DNA from: Neobacillus sp. DY30
GTDB taxonomy: Bacteria > Bacillota > Bacilli > Bacillales > Cytobacillaceae
DNA length: 64,000 bases
Direction of reading: 5' to 3'
Assembly (NCBI RefSeq): GCF_030123065.1
Contig: NZ_CP126093.1
Span: forward strand, 872,001-936,000
The position numbers and the translations under genes are program-made. Below the pieces are notes generated by a model, which saw only the letters and a program-made list of their open reading frames with translations, was not told the origin of the DNA and searched no databases. Shown here piece by piece: positions 8,742 through 16,767 of the stretch (its first letter is position 1; every line of letters begins with the position of its first letter).

Positions 8742-9251
8742 ATGATTATTCGAGAAGCTTTGGAAAATGAATTATCTTTTATACGAGAGCAAAGAGTCAA
8801 CGCTTATGTAGAACATTCAGCAAAAATTCCTGAAGGTCATTGGATGGCTCTTAAACAGGCAATTTTATCGGAGGGTGATACACTTCCAGGTGTTGAGAGA
8901 ATAATAGCTGAGATTGATGGCAAGATTGCAGGAAGTGTGGTTCTGTTTCCGGCTAGAATCGATGCCTATGAAGGAAATGTGGAAATCCTCGATTATCCGG
9001 AGATTAGAATGCTGGCGGTATCACCAGATATGAGAGGTAGAGGTGTTGCATCTGCTTTAGTTACTGAATGTATTCAGCGGGCTAAAGCAAAGGGCTATCA
9101 GGCGATTGGACTGCATACCGGGGATTTCATGGAAACGGCAATGAAATTATATGAAACAATGGGATTTGAACGATTACCGCAATATGACTTTGAACCTGCT
9201 AACGATGGAATCATTGTAAAAGCCTATCGACTTTCTCTTACTAAAGATTAA
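8742..9251 (+). CDS. GNAT family N-acetyltransferase
   Basis: GNAT of 169 residues (MIIREALENELSFIREQRV...). The acetyl-CoA loop is PDMRGRGVASALV after IRMLAVS, and the C-terminus has AMKLYETMGFERLP. The longer frame opening at a TTG (8724) is rejected, because TTAGGAG lies 7-8 bases before the ATG at 8742. The gene starts 10 bases after the GST-like gene and is followed by another GNAT after 11 bases. Substrate unknown. Confidence 0.87.
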   Translation: MIIREALENELSFIREQRVNAYVEHSAKIPEGHWMALKQAILSEGDTLPGVERIIAEIDGKIAGSVVLFPARIDAYEGNVEILDYPEIRMLAVSPDMRGRGVASALVTECIQRAKAKGYQAIGLHTGDFMETAMKLYETMGFERLPQYDFEPANDGIIVKAYRLSLTKD

Positions 9252-9262
9252 GGAGTTATACC

Positions 9263-9772
9263 ATGATTAACATTTGCCAGGCCAGCCCAATTCATGTTCA
9301 AGGTATAGCAAAAGTGTGTTCGGATGGATACCGTGCTACCTATGGTGAAATACATTCCAAAGAATATATTGAGAGAATCATAAGCGAGTTCTACAACATC
9401 GACAGAATAGTAGATGAAGTAACCAAAACCAGCTCGTATTGGGGAGGCTACTTTGTAGCTGTCGAAAACGGTGAAGTAGTTGGTGCGGGAGGGGGAGGAA
9501 TGATTAATGATACAGCTGGCGAAGTCTTTGTGTTGTATCTGGACCCTCACCGGCGCAACGAAGGTATTGGAACCAAGCTGCTTGATGCGATTACGAAACA
9601 GCAGAAAGAGGAATTTAATGCCAGTGAGCAGTGGGTTTCCGTACAAAAAGGGAATGAAAAAGGGATCCCTTTTTATGAAGCAAGAGGATTTATTTTTCAG
9701 CATGAGCAAAAGGGTTATGGAAATGCTGAGGGGGAAGAGTATATATCACTGAGGTATTGCCGTAAAATATAA
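9263..9772 (+). CDS. GNAT family N-acetyltransferase
   Basis: Protein of 169 residues with a GNAT fold. The strand FVLYLDP leads into the loop HRRNEGIGTKLL, followed by GIPFYEARGFIFQHE. A glycine-rich VVGAGGGG precedes the core. It is the last of a tight GNAT-GNAT-GST-GNAT-GNAT run and ends at a strong bidirectional hairpin. Ribosome site AAGGAG is 7-8 bases before the ATG. Confidence 0.87.
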   Translation: MINICQASPIHVQGIAKVCSDGYRATYGEIHSKEYIERIISEFYNIDRIVDEVTKTSSYWGGYFVAVENGEVVGAGGGGMINDTAGEVFVLYLDPHRRNEGIGTKLLDAITKQQKEEFNASEQWVSVQKGNEKGIPFYEARGFIFQHEQKGYGNAEGEEYISLRYCRKI

Positions 9773-9808
9773 ATAACCGAGAGCTGCCTGGCTCTCGGTT
9801 ATTTCTTT
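9772..9808. terminator. Bidirectional terminator between convergent genes
   Basis: A 13-bp stem (AATAACCGAGAGC 9772-9784, right arm 9791-9803) with a 6-base loop, between the GNAT gene and the convergent DUF454 gene. It overlaps both stop codons. Confidence 0.8.
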
Positions 9809-10182
9809 GGTGCTGGAACCGTTTTTATTTTATAGATAAAGTAATAATATTTATAAAAAACAATTAATACCAGCAAGAGCCGGACGAAAAAGATTTCGAG
9901 GAAATAGAAGGGAATGGCAATCATCACATCAGCAAATAGCAAAATCGTAAGTTTTTGTTTTAATGTCATGGCCCGCTCTTTTACAAAAGTCTCTAAATGG
10001 CGTTTATAAAGAGTTGTTCCTTTAAACCAGCGTTCGAATCGTTCAGATCCCTTCACAAAGCAGTAGGAGGCTAAAAGAAGCAAAGGAGTTGTCGGTAACA
10101 CAGGTAAAACAAGACCCAATACGCCTAAGCCAAGGGCAATCAAACCGATGAAGATGTATAGAAATTTAATCATTTTTCTCAT
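9799..10182 (-). CDS. YbaN-like DUF454 membrane protein
   Basis: Protein of 127 residues. The hydrophobic N-terminus contains the DUF454 signature GLVLPVLPTTPLLLLASYCF, followed by KGSERFERWF and two further membrane helices. Family function is unknown. The ATG at 10182 follows AAGGGG. It is a single leftward gene convergent with the GNAT run, ending in the shared terminator. Confidence 0.85.
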   Translation of the reverse strand: MRKMIKFLYIFIGLIALGLGVLGLVLPVLPTTPLLLLASYCFVKGSERFERWFKGTTLYKRHLETFVKERAMTLKQKLTILLFADVMIAIPFYFLEIFFVRLLLVLIVFYKYYYFIYKIKTVPAPKK

Positions 10183-10321
10183 GATAGCTGCCCCTTCTGC
10201 CTTGTTTACCTATATTATAACATTTAATAATAGAAAGTTTTTTGACAGAATACGTACATAAAAACCGTTTTAACCACCATTATGTTAAAATAGTAACGTC
10301 TAGATAATGGAGGTTGGTTCA

Positions 10322-10774
10322 ATGACTTTCTATCAAATAATAGTTGTTTTACATATTTTTTCGGCAATTATAGGAATGGGTCCTGGTTTTATTTTAACGA
10401 CTGTCGTAAAGTCGGGAAACACCATGACAGAGTTAAGGCATTCTTATGCCATTCGACATAAACTGCATATTTTTGTCATGGTGGGCGGTACGCTTTTACT
10501 CATCACAGGTTTAATCATGGGCTTCATGAATCCCAGCTTGTTTCGCATGGGCTGGTATGTAACTAGTCTTGTTCTCTTTTTAGCAGCACTGGCAATTGGC
10601 CCGCTGGTACTATCACCTAGGTCTAAACCAGTTAAGGCTTTGTTAGCTTCACATAAGGGCGACGAAATCCCGGAAGAGTATTATCGTTTATCAAGAATAC
10701 TGTTCCGCTATGAACATTTAGAAAATGCTATTTTTATAGTCATTATTGGTTTAATGATACTCAAACCATTTTAG
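10322..10774 (+). CDS. DUF2269-like integral membrane protein
   Basis: Protein of 150 residues with four predicted membrane segments, of the DUF2269 type. It has IVVLHIFSAIIGMGPGF near the start and a histidine-containing RHKLHIFVMVGGTLLL second helix. The function of the family is unknown. The ATG at 10322 is preferred over the one at 10307, because the latter lies inside the ribosome site (GGAGG, 8 bases before 10322). Confidence 0.7.
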   Translation: MTFYQIIVVLHIFSAIIGMGPGFILTTVVKSGNTMTELRHSYAIRHKLHIFVMVGGTLLLITGLIMGFMNPSLFRMGWYVTSLVLFLAALAIGPLVLSPRSKPVKALLASHKGDEIPEEYYRLSRILFRYEHLENAIFIVIIGLMILKPF

Positions 10775-10826
10775 TTTGCGTAAAGGTGTCCATCTCGCAG
10801 ATTGCCGGGATAACACATGCGGGATA

Positions 10827-11030
10827 GTGCCGATAAATGCGAAGGGAAGGATTTATCGTAACTATCAAAGGCTGTTAGTGCCGATAAATGCGAAGAGCAG
10901 GATTTATCGTAACTATCAAAGGTTCATAGTGCCGATAAGTGCGAAGAGCAGAATTTATCGTAACTATCAGAGGCCCATAGTGCTGATTAATAAACAGTGC
11001 AAGTTTTTGGTAATATCAGAGGATTTATAG
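10827..11030. repeat. 51-bp tandem repeat array A (4 units, last degenerate)
   Basis: Units begin at 10827, 10878, 10929 and 10980, exactly 51 bp apart. Each full unit holds an inverted repeat CGATAAAT...ATTTATCG followed by TAACTATCAAAGG. The open frame across it exists only because 51 is divisible by three. The core GATTTATCG-N-AACTATC is shared with array B at 21.6 kb. Confidence 0.9.
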
Positions 11031-11091
11031 CCAAGCTATTCTATATTTTCTATTTCATTAACTTACCATAATCATCCACGTTAGGGCGCAA

Positions 11092-11131
11092 TAAAAACAG
11101 GCTGGTGAGATTTATTTGTCTCACCAGCCTG
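11092..11131 (-). terminator. Terminator of the Arg/Asp-rich protein gene
   Basis: A 13-bp stem (CAGGCTGGTGAGA 11098-11110 with 11119-11131), followed on the minus strand by TTTTTAT. Confidence 0.85.
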
Positions 11132-11160
11132 AGGAATCAATTATTCCCTATACAAACTGA

Positions 11161-11379
11161 TTAAAACCAGAATGGGCGTCTTCTGTCGTCTCTTCTTCTA
11201 TCGTCTCTTCTTCTGTTATCCTCGTCAACAATGATAACTCTATCAGCGCGGATAATTACTTCGTCAGCATTAATGACAACTCTTCTGTCTCGTCTGTCGT
11301 CTCGTCTGTCGTCTCTTCTGTCATCTCTGCGATCTCTAGCCCCAGCTACATCATCACGACGGTTTCTTCTATTACACAT
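11161..11379 (-). CDS. Small Arg/Asp-repeat protein, unknown function
   Basis: Protein of 72 residues made largely of RRDD/DDRRD repeats. A middle block, VVINADEVIIRADRVIIVDED, alternates hydrophobic and charged residues like beta strands, and the end is RRRPFWF. The near-equal Arg/Asp content makes it strongly zwitterionic. A purine-rich ribosome site (AAAGGGGGG) precedes the ATG and a dedicated terminator follows, so it is probably a real single-gene unit. Such low-complexity proteins occur among spore-coat and adhesion proteins of bacilli, but no function is claimed. Confidence 0.65.
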   Translation of the reverse strand: MCNRRNRRDDVAGARDRRDDRRDDRRDDRRDRRVVINADEVIIRADRVIIVDEDNRRRDDRRRDDRRRPFWF

Positions 11380-11541
11380 ACCATATCCCCCCTTTCACAC
11401 TCGTACTATAAAATATGCTTGTACAAAAATATGTGATTGGACAAATTACATATATAACGGCAGAAAAAAAGAAATATGTATTATTATGTTGAAATAAGGT
11501 GAAAATAGAGGATTGTCAGGATGGAAGAGAGGAGGGCAAAA

Positions 11542-12078
11542 ATGGATATAGTAGAAAGGGCACTACAAATTGCCAGTAAAAGTCATGAAGGACAATATCG
11601 GAAAAAAACAGATATTCCCTATATTACACACCCAGTTGCCGTTGGAATGATGTTGTTAAAGAGCGGGTACAGCGAGGAAATTGTTGCAGCTGGAATCTTG
11701 CATGACACCGTCGAGGATACGCCGCTAACACTTGATGAAATCAAAAGGGAATTTGGATCAAACATTGCGGAGATAGTTGAAGGAAGTTCAGAACCTGATA
11801 AGTCACTGCCATGGAAGGATAGGAAGCAACATACCATTGAATTTTTAATAACTGCTTCTGAGGATATTCGGGTTGTGGTTTGTGCAGATAAACTTCATAA
11901 TATCCGTTCCATTATAAGAGATTATGAACAAGTTGGAGATGAGGTTTGGAGCAGATTTAACGCTGGTAAAGAGCAGCAAAAGTGGTATTACACCAATGTC
12001 GTTGATAGTTTGGGAGCCCAATCTTCTTTTGAATTACTAATTCAATTACGAGCAGAAGTAGATAAACTTTTTCAATAA
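11542..12078 (+). CDS. HD-domain hydrolase, small SpoT/MESH1-like
   Basis: Protein of 178 residues with a single HD domain: residues for metal and nucleotide binding in YRKKTDIPYITHPVAV, GILHDTVEDT and CADKLHNIRSI. This matches the hydrolase domain of RelA/SpoT (MESH1-like), which removes pyrophosphate from (p)ppGpp, but synthetase and TGS/ACT domains are absent. It could also be a guanosine polyphosphate-unrelated HD phosphohydrolase. The ATG at 11542 is preferred to 11521 because GAGGAGG lies 5-7 bases before it. Confidence 0.78.
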   Translation: MDIVERALQIASKSHEGQYRKKTDIPYITHPVAVGMMLLKSGYSEEIVAAGILHDTVEDTPLTLDEIKREFGSNIAEIVEGSSEPDKSLPWKDRKQHTIEFLITASEDIRVVVCADKLHNIRSIIRDYEQVGDEVWSRFNAGKEQQKWYYTNVVDSLGAQSSFELLIQLRAEVDKLFQ

Positions 12079-12107
12079 GTCGGCATCTAATAATATTCGG
12101 GTTTTTA

Positions 12108-12135
12108 AAGGAAATCACACTGATTTCCTTTTTTT
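12108..12135 (+). terminator. Terminator after the HD hydrolase gene
   Basis: A 10-bp stem (AAGGAAATCA / TGATTTCCTT) with a 3-base loop, followed by a run of T. Confidence 0.85.
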
Positions 12136-12219
12136 TCGTATCCATAAGAGCAGCCGTGATACTAGCATGTCCATGACAGCCGCTAACTTCATATTATAGT
12201 AAAAAGGAGTTGAATAAAT

Positions 12220-12516
12220 ATGAGTTGTAGAAGAAACCCGTTTCCGTTTTGCATTTTTCCAGGCTATCGGTGGTGTGGACCCGGCTGCAGCGGCCCAGGA
12301 GCACCTATTAATGATATAGATTCCTGCTGTTATAAACATGACCTTTGTCTGAAACGTGGATACGCCTCTTGTGTCTGCGATAAAAGGTTTATGGATTGCC
12401 TTCATTCCAAAAGAAATCCCTATACAAAAAAGGGAAGACAAGCAAATATTATGTATAATTTCATGAAATTAAAAACCAGTTTCTCATGTGGTCTTCAACA
12501 TCAAAACAGATTTTAG
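12220..12516 (+). CDS. Small phospholipase A2-like protein
   Basis: Cysteine-rich protein of 98 residues. It shows the two hallmarks of secreted-type phospholipase A2: a calcium loop, YRWCGPGCSGPG, and the active-site helix CCYKHDLC with the catalytic His-Asp pair. Further cysteines (CVC, DCLH) could form disulfides. PLA2 enzymes cleave the sn-2 ester of phospholipids. The protein is shorter than animal sPLA2 (about 120 residues) and lacks an obvious signal peptide, so it resembles the compact PLA2-like domains of bacteria and parvovirus capsids. AAAAGGAG precedes the ATG by about 11 bases. Confidence 0.8.
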   Translation: MSCRRNPFPFCIFPGYRWCGPGCSGPGAPINDIDSCCYKHDLCLKRGYASCVCDKRFMDCLHSKRNPYTKKGRQANIMYNFMKLKTSFSCGLQHQNRF

Positions 12517-12521
12517 ACCAA

Positions 12522-12995
12522 TCAATATTTGGAACACGCTTTTTTTTCTAATATACAAATCCACTTATAGAAACCTAATAAAATCAGTAACAGAATAGGG
12601 TCAAGGATAGCCGCATGCCATAGTTTCCACCAGCCATAATGAAAGAATCCCCAAGGGGCAGGCAGCAGGGTAATGATTTCGTAGATTAAAATTGCAATGA
12701 CAAAACCAGTTAAATAAATGACTTGTTTCATCCATCCCTTTCTATGAGGAAACCAATTTAGAAAAAACATATTTACTGGAGGGATGAGAAACATATGAGG
12801 GAGAATTCCCCGCCAGTCTAATTCTTTGTCAAAGTACCAGTAAGCATGATATTTGAATTCAATAAAAAGATCGAATAGTACTTGAAAGGCAATCGTAAAT
12901 AACCAAATCTGAAGAATTTGGTTCCCGCTAAGTAATTTATTTGTCTTAAAACCCAATAGATTAAAGGCGGCAAGTGCAATTAAAAGTCCTATCAT
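12522..12995 (-). CDS. CBO0543-like multi-pass membrane protein
   Basis: Protein of 157 residues with about five hydrophobic segments. It contains FDLFIEFKYHAYWYF and DWRGILPHMFLIPPVNMFFLNWFP, which resemble the CBO0543 family of uncharacterised Bacillota membrane proteins. The start at 12995 (AAAAAGGGAAACTTCATG context) is preferred over the upstream in-frame ATG at 13028. It is convergent with the PLA2-like gene. Function unknown. Confidence 0.72.
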   Translation of the reverse strand: MIGLLIALAAFNLLGFKTNKLLSGNQILQIWLFTIAFQVLFDLFIEFKYHAYWYFDKELDWRGILPHMFLIPPVNMFFLNWFPHRKGWMKQVIYLTGFVIAILIYEIITLLPAPWGFFHYGWWKLWHAAILDPILLLILLGFYKWICILEKKACSKY

Positions 12996-13168
12996 GAAGT
13001 TTCCCTTTTTATTTTTTAATATGCCCACTGATGTATATGGTATGCAAGGATTTTCATGACTCTTATAGGTAAGCTAAAAGCTTTTAACAATTTTTAGAAT
13101 ATAGTTTTCCTAATAAAATGTTTGATATAATAGTTGATAGGAGTGTAGTTGGGAGATGATACAATCGA

Positions 13169-14206
13169 ATGTTACAGAGATTTGAATCACTTAATGAACT
13201 TAAGATACGCATATATTTATGGGTTGTACCTTGTATTGTTATATCTCTCATCTCTAATACACTTTTACAAAATATGAATGATGTATACCAATTCAATTTT
13301 ACGATTAATAATACTCTCTCAATTTGGTTTATTATTAGTTGGGTTTTCTTATTCAAAAGAATTTTTGTTCAGTTTACGGAGTATTCCAACTTGGCGTTAG
13401 TCAGTTTTTATCATGTTACGACCTTTTTTGATGCGGTCCGTAACTATATGGTTGTAGATGGAGGGGCTCTTGGAGATTTTATCATCTGGATGCCGATTAT
13501 CACGTTGTTCTTTTTCTTAACTCTGGGTACAAAACGAGGGTTATACTACTCCATTGTCATATTTCTTGCCACCTTTGTTATGGGAATTATGTATTTACCT
13601 GTTCTTTCCTCAGAATCGATTGATTCGCTGGGTCAGTATTACTTTGCGAACCTAGTTTACATTATTGTTCTCTATTATGCACAGCATGTATTTAAGACGT
13701 ATGCAGATCTTGAAATGTTTAAAAAGCACGCATATTACGATTCACTAACGAGGATCGCCAATCGTTTACGGATTGATGAATGGCTGCAAAAGAAACTCAA
13801 AGCTTTCGAAGACAAGAGAGAAGTCTTTTCAATCATTTTCTTTGATATCGATCATTTTAAGTCAGTGAATGATAACTACGGGCATAAAATTGGTGATGAA
13901 GTCCTCGTAGAGTTAGCGCAGCTCATCCAATTGCGCCTTACTAATCGAGAGCTTTTTGGACGATGGGGTGGTGAAGAGTTCATTATCATCACGAGTAAAG
14001 AAGGGGATGAAACGGTTAAGCTCGCAGAGAAACTTAGGAAAATAGTAGCTGACCATCATTTTAAAGGGGCAGGAAACCTTACAGCAAGTTTTGGGGTTAC
14101 CTATTCAAAACCAGGAGATAGCATTGATTCTTTATTAAATCGGGCAGATAAAGGCTTATATCAATGTAAAAATGTCGGAAGAAACCAAGTTAGCTATATT
14201 AAGTAA
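13169..14206 (+). CDS. Membrane-bound diguanylate cyclase (GGDEF)
   Basis: Protein of 345 residues. An N-terminal membrane region of about six helices (residues 1-175) is followed by a GGDEF domain (about 185-345). Active-site motif: RWGGEEF (GGEEF variant, competent in known cyclases), with metal-binding FFDIDHFKSVND and YDSLTRIANR before it. It makes cyclic di-GMP from two GTP. No EAL domain and no RxxD inhibitory site directly before the motif (LTNRELFGRW) are apparent. A single-gene unit with a terminator directly behind the stop; the membrane part probably senses a signal. Confidence 0.92.
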   Translation: MLQRFESLNELKIRIYLWVVPCIVISLISNTLLQNMNDVYQFNFTINNTLSIWFIISWVFLFKRIFVQFTEYSNLALVSFYHVTTFFDAVRNYMVVDGGALGDFIIWMPIITLFFFLTLGTKRGLYYSIVIFLATFVMGIMYLPVLSSESIDSLGQYYFANLVYIIVLYYAQHVFKTYADLEMFKKHAYYDSLTRIANRLRIDEWLQKKLKAFEDKREVFSIIFFDIDHFKSVNDNYGHKIGDEVLVELAQLIQLRLTNRELFGRWGGEEFIIITSKEGDETVKLAEKLRKIVADHHFKGAGNLTASFGVTYSKPGDSIDSLLNRADKGLYQCKNVGRNQVSYIK

Positions 14207-14235
14207 AGGGTAGTGCCAGGCACTAACCCTTTTTT
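14205..14235 (+). terminator. Terminator after the diguanylate cyclase gene
   Basis: The hairpin AAAGGGTAGTGCC / GGCACTAACCCTTT has one bulge and is followed by T6. It begins in the stop codon. Confidence 0.75.
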
Positions 14236-14241
14236 GTCAGT

Positions 14242-15753
14242 TTATTCATCTTTTAGTGGAAGTGTAATTTCCACTTGTGTACCAATATGTGGTTTGCTAT
14301 CAATAACTATTTGTCCACCAAAAGATTCGATAATTCGTTTGCATACGGTTAATCCAAGTCCGGAACCTTCTTTTTTCATCGTGAAAAATGGACTAAATGC
14401 CTTCAATAGCTGCTCCTTTGGCATGCCAATACCCGTATCCTCCACTCTAATCACACAAGTTTGAGCGTGTTTCTCTAGTAAAATCGTCAAAATCCCACCA
14501 CCATTCGGCATAGCCTGCAGGGAGTTTTTTGAAAGATTAAGAATAACTTGTTTCAAATGATCCTTTACACAGGAGATGGGCAGCTCAACGTTTGCGTATC
14601 GAATGATTAGCTCAACATTCATTAAATTGGCTTCTGATTGGATAATGGGCTCAATTTCCTTCATTATTGTTTTTGCATCATATGTACTTAACGTATAAGA
14701 GGTAGGTTTACCCAGTACAAGTAATTCACTGACAATCCCATTAATACGGTCAATTTCTTGTCCAATGACCCCAAAATAATACTGAGACTTTTTATCCTGA
14801 TGTTCCTCGCTTAAGAGGGTGACTAGCCCTTTAATGCCGGTTAAGGGATTTCTAATTTCATGTGCAGTACTGGCAGCAAGATTACCGATTAACTCAAGCT
14901 TTTGTATTTCGGTTTGTTTTTGATCATGTTCTACCTTTTTTCTTAAAAGTATATATTTGAAAAGCAAATATGTAATATTGGTAATAGTAAGCAAGAGCAT
15001 AAGATACTCTAAAAATACATTTCCAAAAGTAAAATCACGTTCAGGAATGACAAAGGCTGAGATTGTCCAAGGAACTTGGGAAATCGGTATACTAGATTTT
15101 ACAGAATGATTAATATCTGCTAATTGCCCAGCCTTTATTACGATTTGTTCGTTAGGGTCAGAAACAATGATTAATTCATTGTGAATAAACCCTTTTATTG
15201 ACTTTTCAATTTCATCTAATCGCAAGCTCGCAAGCAAAACACTTTGAGTGACTCCATGTTCGACAATTGGAGTAGCGATTGTTATGATATAACGCCCTGT
15301 TACCCTGCCAATATGGGCCTCGGAAATACTAGTTTGTCCCGTATTAATAGCATGCTGGAAATAGGGGCGATCACCGACATTGATAACTGATGTTGTCGGA
15401 TTTGTACTTATTAATAAATCACCTGACGGACCAGCCAAATAAAACCCGGAAAAACGAGAGTCCTTAGCTTGTGTTTCCTTAAGAATGGTTTCAATAGAAG
15501 TAAGATTACTGTTCTGAATTTTGACAGAGGAAGCGAGCATTTCTAATCTGCCTACTGTTTCTCCTAAAAAATTCTCAATGTTGATTGCATGTTGATTGGC
15601 ATATTTCTGTGCTTTGCTTTTATTTGCGATCACATTATCTTTAACCTGGTGATCAGCAAAGTAGTAACTGATTAATAACGATGGAACGATAGTAAGGAGT
15701 ATGTATAAGATTAACTTTTTGGAAATCGACTTGATTTTATGATTGATAGCCAC
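14242..15753 (-). CDS. dCache sensor histidine kinase (KinD-like)
   Basis: Protein of 503 residues. It has an N-terminal transmembrane helix (about 13-30), an extracellular dCache sensor domain (about 35-245; contains GDRPYFQHAINTG), a second transmembrane helix (about 250-270), a HisKA domain with the phospho-accepting histidine in ASTAHEIRNPL, and an HATPase domain with NLSKNSLQAM, DTGIGM and GSGLGL. Domain order resembles the Bacillus sporulation kinases KinC/KinD. No response regulator gene is adjacent, which fits an orphan phosphorelay kinase; that role is inferred. Confidence 0.88.
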   Translation of the reverse strand: MAINHKIKSISKKLILYILLTIVPSLLISYYFADHQVKDNVIANKSKAQKYANQHAINIENFLGETVGRLEMLASSVKIQNSNLTSIETILKETQAKDSRFSGFYLAGPSGDLLISTNPTTSVINVGDRPYFQHAINTGQTSISEAHIGRVTGRYIITIATPIVEHGVTQSVLLASLRLDEIEKSIKGFIHNELIIVSDPNEQIVIKAGQLADINHSVKSSIPISQVPWTISAFVIPERDFTFGNVFLEYLMLLLTITNITYLLFKYILLRKKVEHDQKQTEIQKLELIGNLAASTAHEIRNPLTGIKGLVTLLSEEHQDKKSQYYFGVIGQEIDRINGIVSELLVLGKPTSYTLSTYDAKTIMKEIEPIIQSEANLMNVELIIRYANVELPISCVKDHLKQVILNLSKNSLQAMPNGGGILTILLEKHAQTCVIRVEDTGIGMPKEQLLKAFSPFFTMKKEGSGLGLTVCKRIIESFGGQIVIDSKPHIGTQVEITLPLKDE

Positions 15754-15838
15754 AAAGACTCTGCCCCTTTATATCTATATACCACCATTCTACTCTTATT
15801 TTTGAAATTTAAAAGAAAATTCAAATAACGATTTTTCA

Positions 15839-16279
15839 TTAATCCCAATTATTAAAAATAACTTCTCCCACTGTACTCGGTTTCCAATATGAAATTTGCT
15901 CTATTTCAGCTTGTGATAATGCCGACAGATGTTCTGAGGCTAATGGTGTCTCCAAAAACTCCTTTGTTAAAACTTTATAGTATGATTGGTATTTTGCAGT
16001 CATGACAGGAACATCGATAAAAGTGATATCTTCCATTGTGGAGGAGAAGGCCAAAAATGGATAATGGTGATTGAGAAGAACGAAGTATGATTCCCCGCGG
16101 AGCGTGTATTCTACGGAGTAGTAGTTTCGTTGTGAGTAACCTTCACGGAAAACTACAAACTCTCCGTCCAACTCTCTTACAAATGTGTGACTCAATTGTT
16201 TAAATTGAATGGTATCCATCATAGGCAGTATGTTATCGTTTGATGAGTGAAAACCCGTTATTCCTTTAGGGAGATTCAA
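15839..16279 (-). CDS. Hypothetical protein
   Basis: Soluble protein of 146 residues that I do not recognise. It begins MNLPKGITGFHSS and contains the aromatic-rich block YYSVEYTLRGESYFVLLNHHYPFLAF. No signal peptide or membrane segment is seen. It starts with TTG, supported by AAGAGG 10 bases upstream. The leader on the minus strand contains two terminator-ended duplicated elements (16358-16621), so its expression could be linked to them. Confidence 0.55.
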   Translation of the reverse strand: MNLPKGITGFHSSNDNILPMMDTIQFKQLSHTFVRELDGEFVVFREGYSQRNYYSVEYTLRGESYFVLLNHHYPFLAFSSTMEDITFIDVPVMTAKYQSYYKVLTKEFLETPLASEHLSALSQAEIEQISYWKPSTVGEVIFNNWD

Positions 16280-16357
16280 ATTGCTGCACCTCTTATTCTC
16301 GTTATAAATTTCTTTTGTTATATATTCTCTCCAATTCTAATTTATTTTTAAATGGGC

Positions 16358-16457
16358 AAAAAAAGAGCTTGGTACATAGGTACCAAGCAAAATTATGGGA
16401 AGTTTTAAGAATCAGGTTCCTTAAACCTTAAGACTCAATTAAGTTACCTTTATAATA
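16358..16457 (-). ncRNA. Candidate small RNA, copy 1 (terminator-ended)
   Basis: Read leftward, a TATTAT -10-like box (16452-16457) is followed by about 88 nt holding a hairpin AGGTT-TAAGG-AACCT, then a 9-bp terminator stem GCTTGGTAC / GTACCAAGC (16367-16388) with a T-rich tract. A second copy lies 165 bp to the right. The terminator stems differ by a compensatory C-G to A-T change, which supports the RNA structure. No convincing -35 box was seen. It could instead be an attenuator for the gene ending at 15839. Confidence 0.42.
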
Positions 16458-16522
16458 GATAAAACATTTGTAGAAGTTATAGAGAAGTTGTGTGGAATTT
16501 GTGGAGATTCAAAATAATAGAC

Positions 16523-16621
16523 AAAAAAAAGGATTGGTACCCGGGTACCAATCAAATTATGGGAAGTTTTTAAGAATAAGGTTCCTAAAACCTAAGTCTC
16601 AAATAAGTTATCTTTATAATA
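16523..16621 (-). ncRNA. Candidate small RNA, copy 2 (terminator-ended)
   Basis: Sister of copy 1, about 165 bp away. It has a TATTAT box at 16616-16621, the inner hairpin AGGTT-TTAGG-AACCT, and a terminator palindrome centred on CCCGGG (16532-16553) followed on the minus strand by T8. Sequence between the copies is conserved beyond the hairpins, including the upstream AACTTCTCTATAACTTC segment. No reading frame of note. Confidence 0.42.
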
Positions 16622-16767
16622 AGATAAACATTTGTAGAAGTTATAGAGAAGTTGTGTGGAAATTATGAAGATGCTAATACCCAAAATTTTTTTCCGTATG
16701 AGTGAAAATGGATAAATTATCTAATAATAAATTGATCGGTTAAATTTATGATTAGGAGATGAATTGA

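Noticed and set aside
10776..11030. 84-residue frame with RIYRNYQR repeats after the DUF2269 gene
   Set aside because: It lies across the 51-bp repeat array A; it has no ribosome site of its own and the repeat structure explains the frame.
10827..11030. Tandem arrays as CRISPR
   Set aside because: Units repeat over their full length with no unique spacers and no cas genes in the window; this also applies to the arrays at 21.6, 46.5 and 62.8 kb.
13084..13356. 90-residue leftward frame across the start of the diguanylate cyclase gene
   Set aside because: It is antisense to the N-terminal membrane region of the cyclase, with no ribosome site or family signature.
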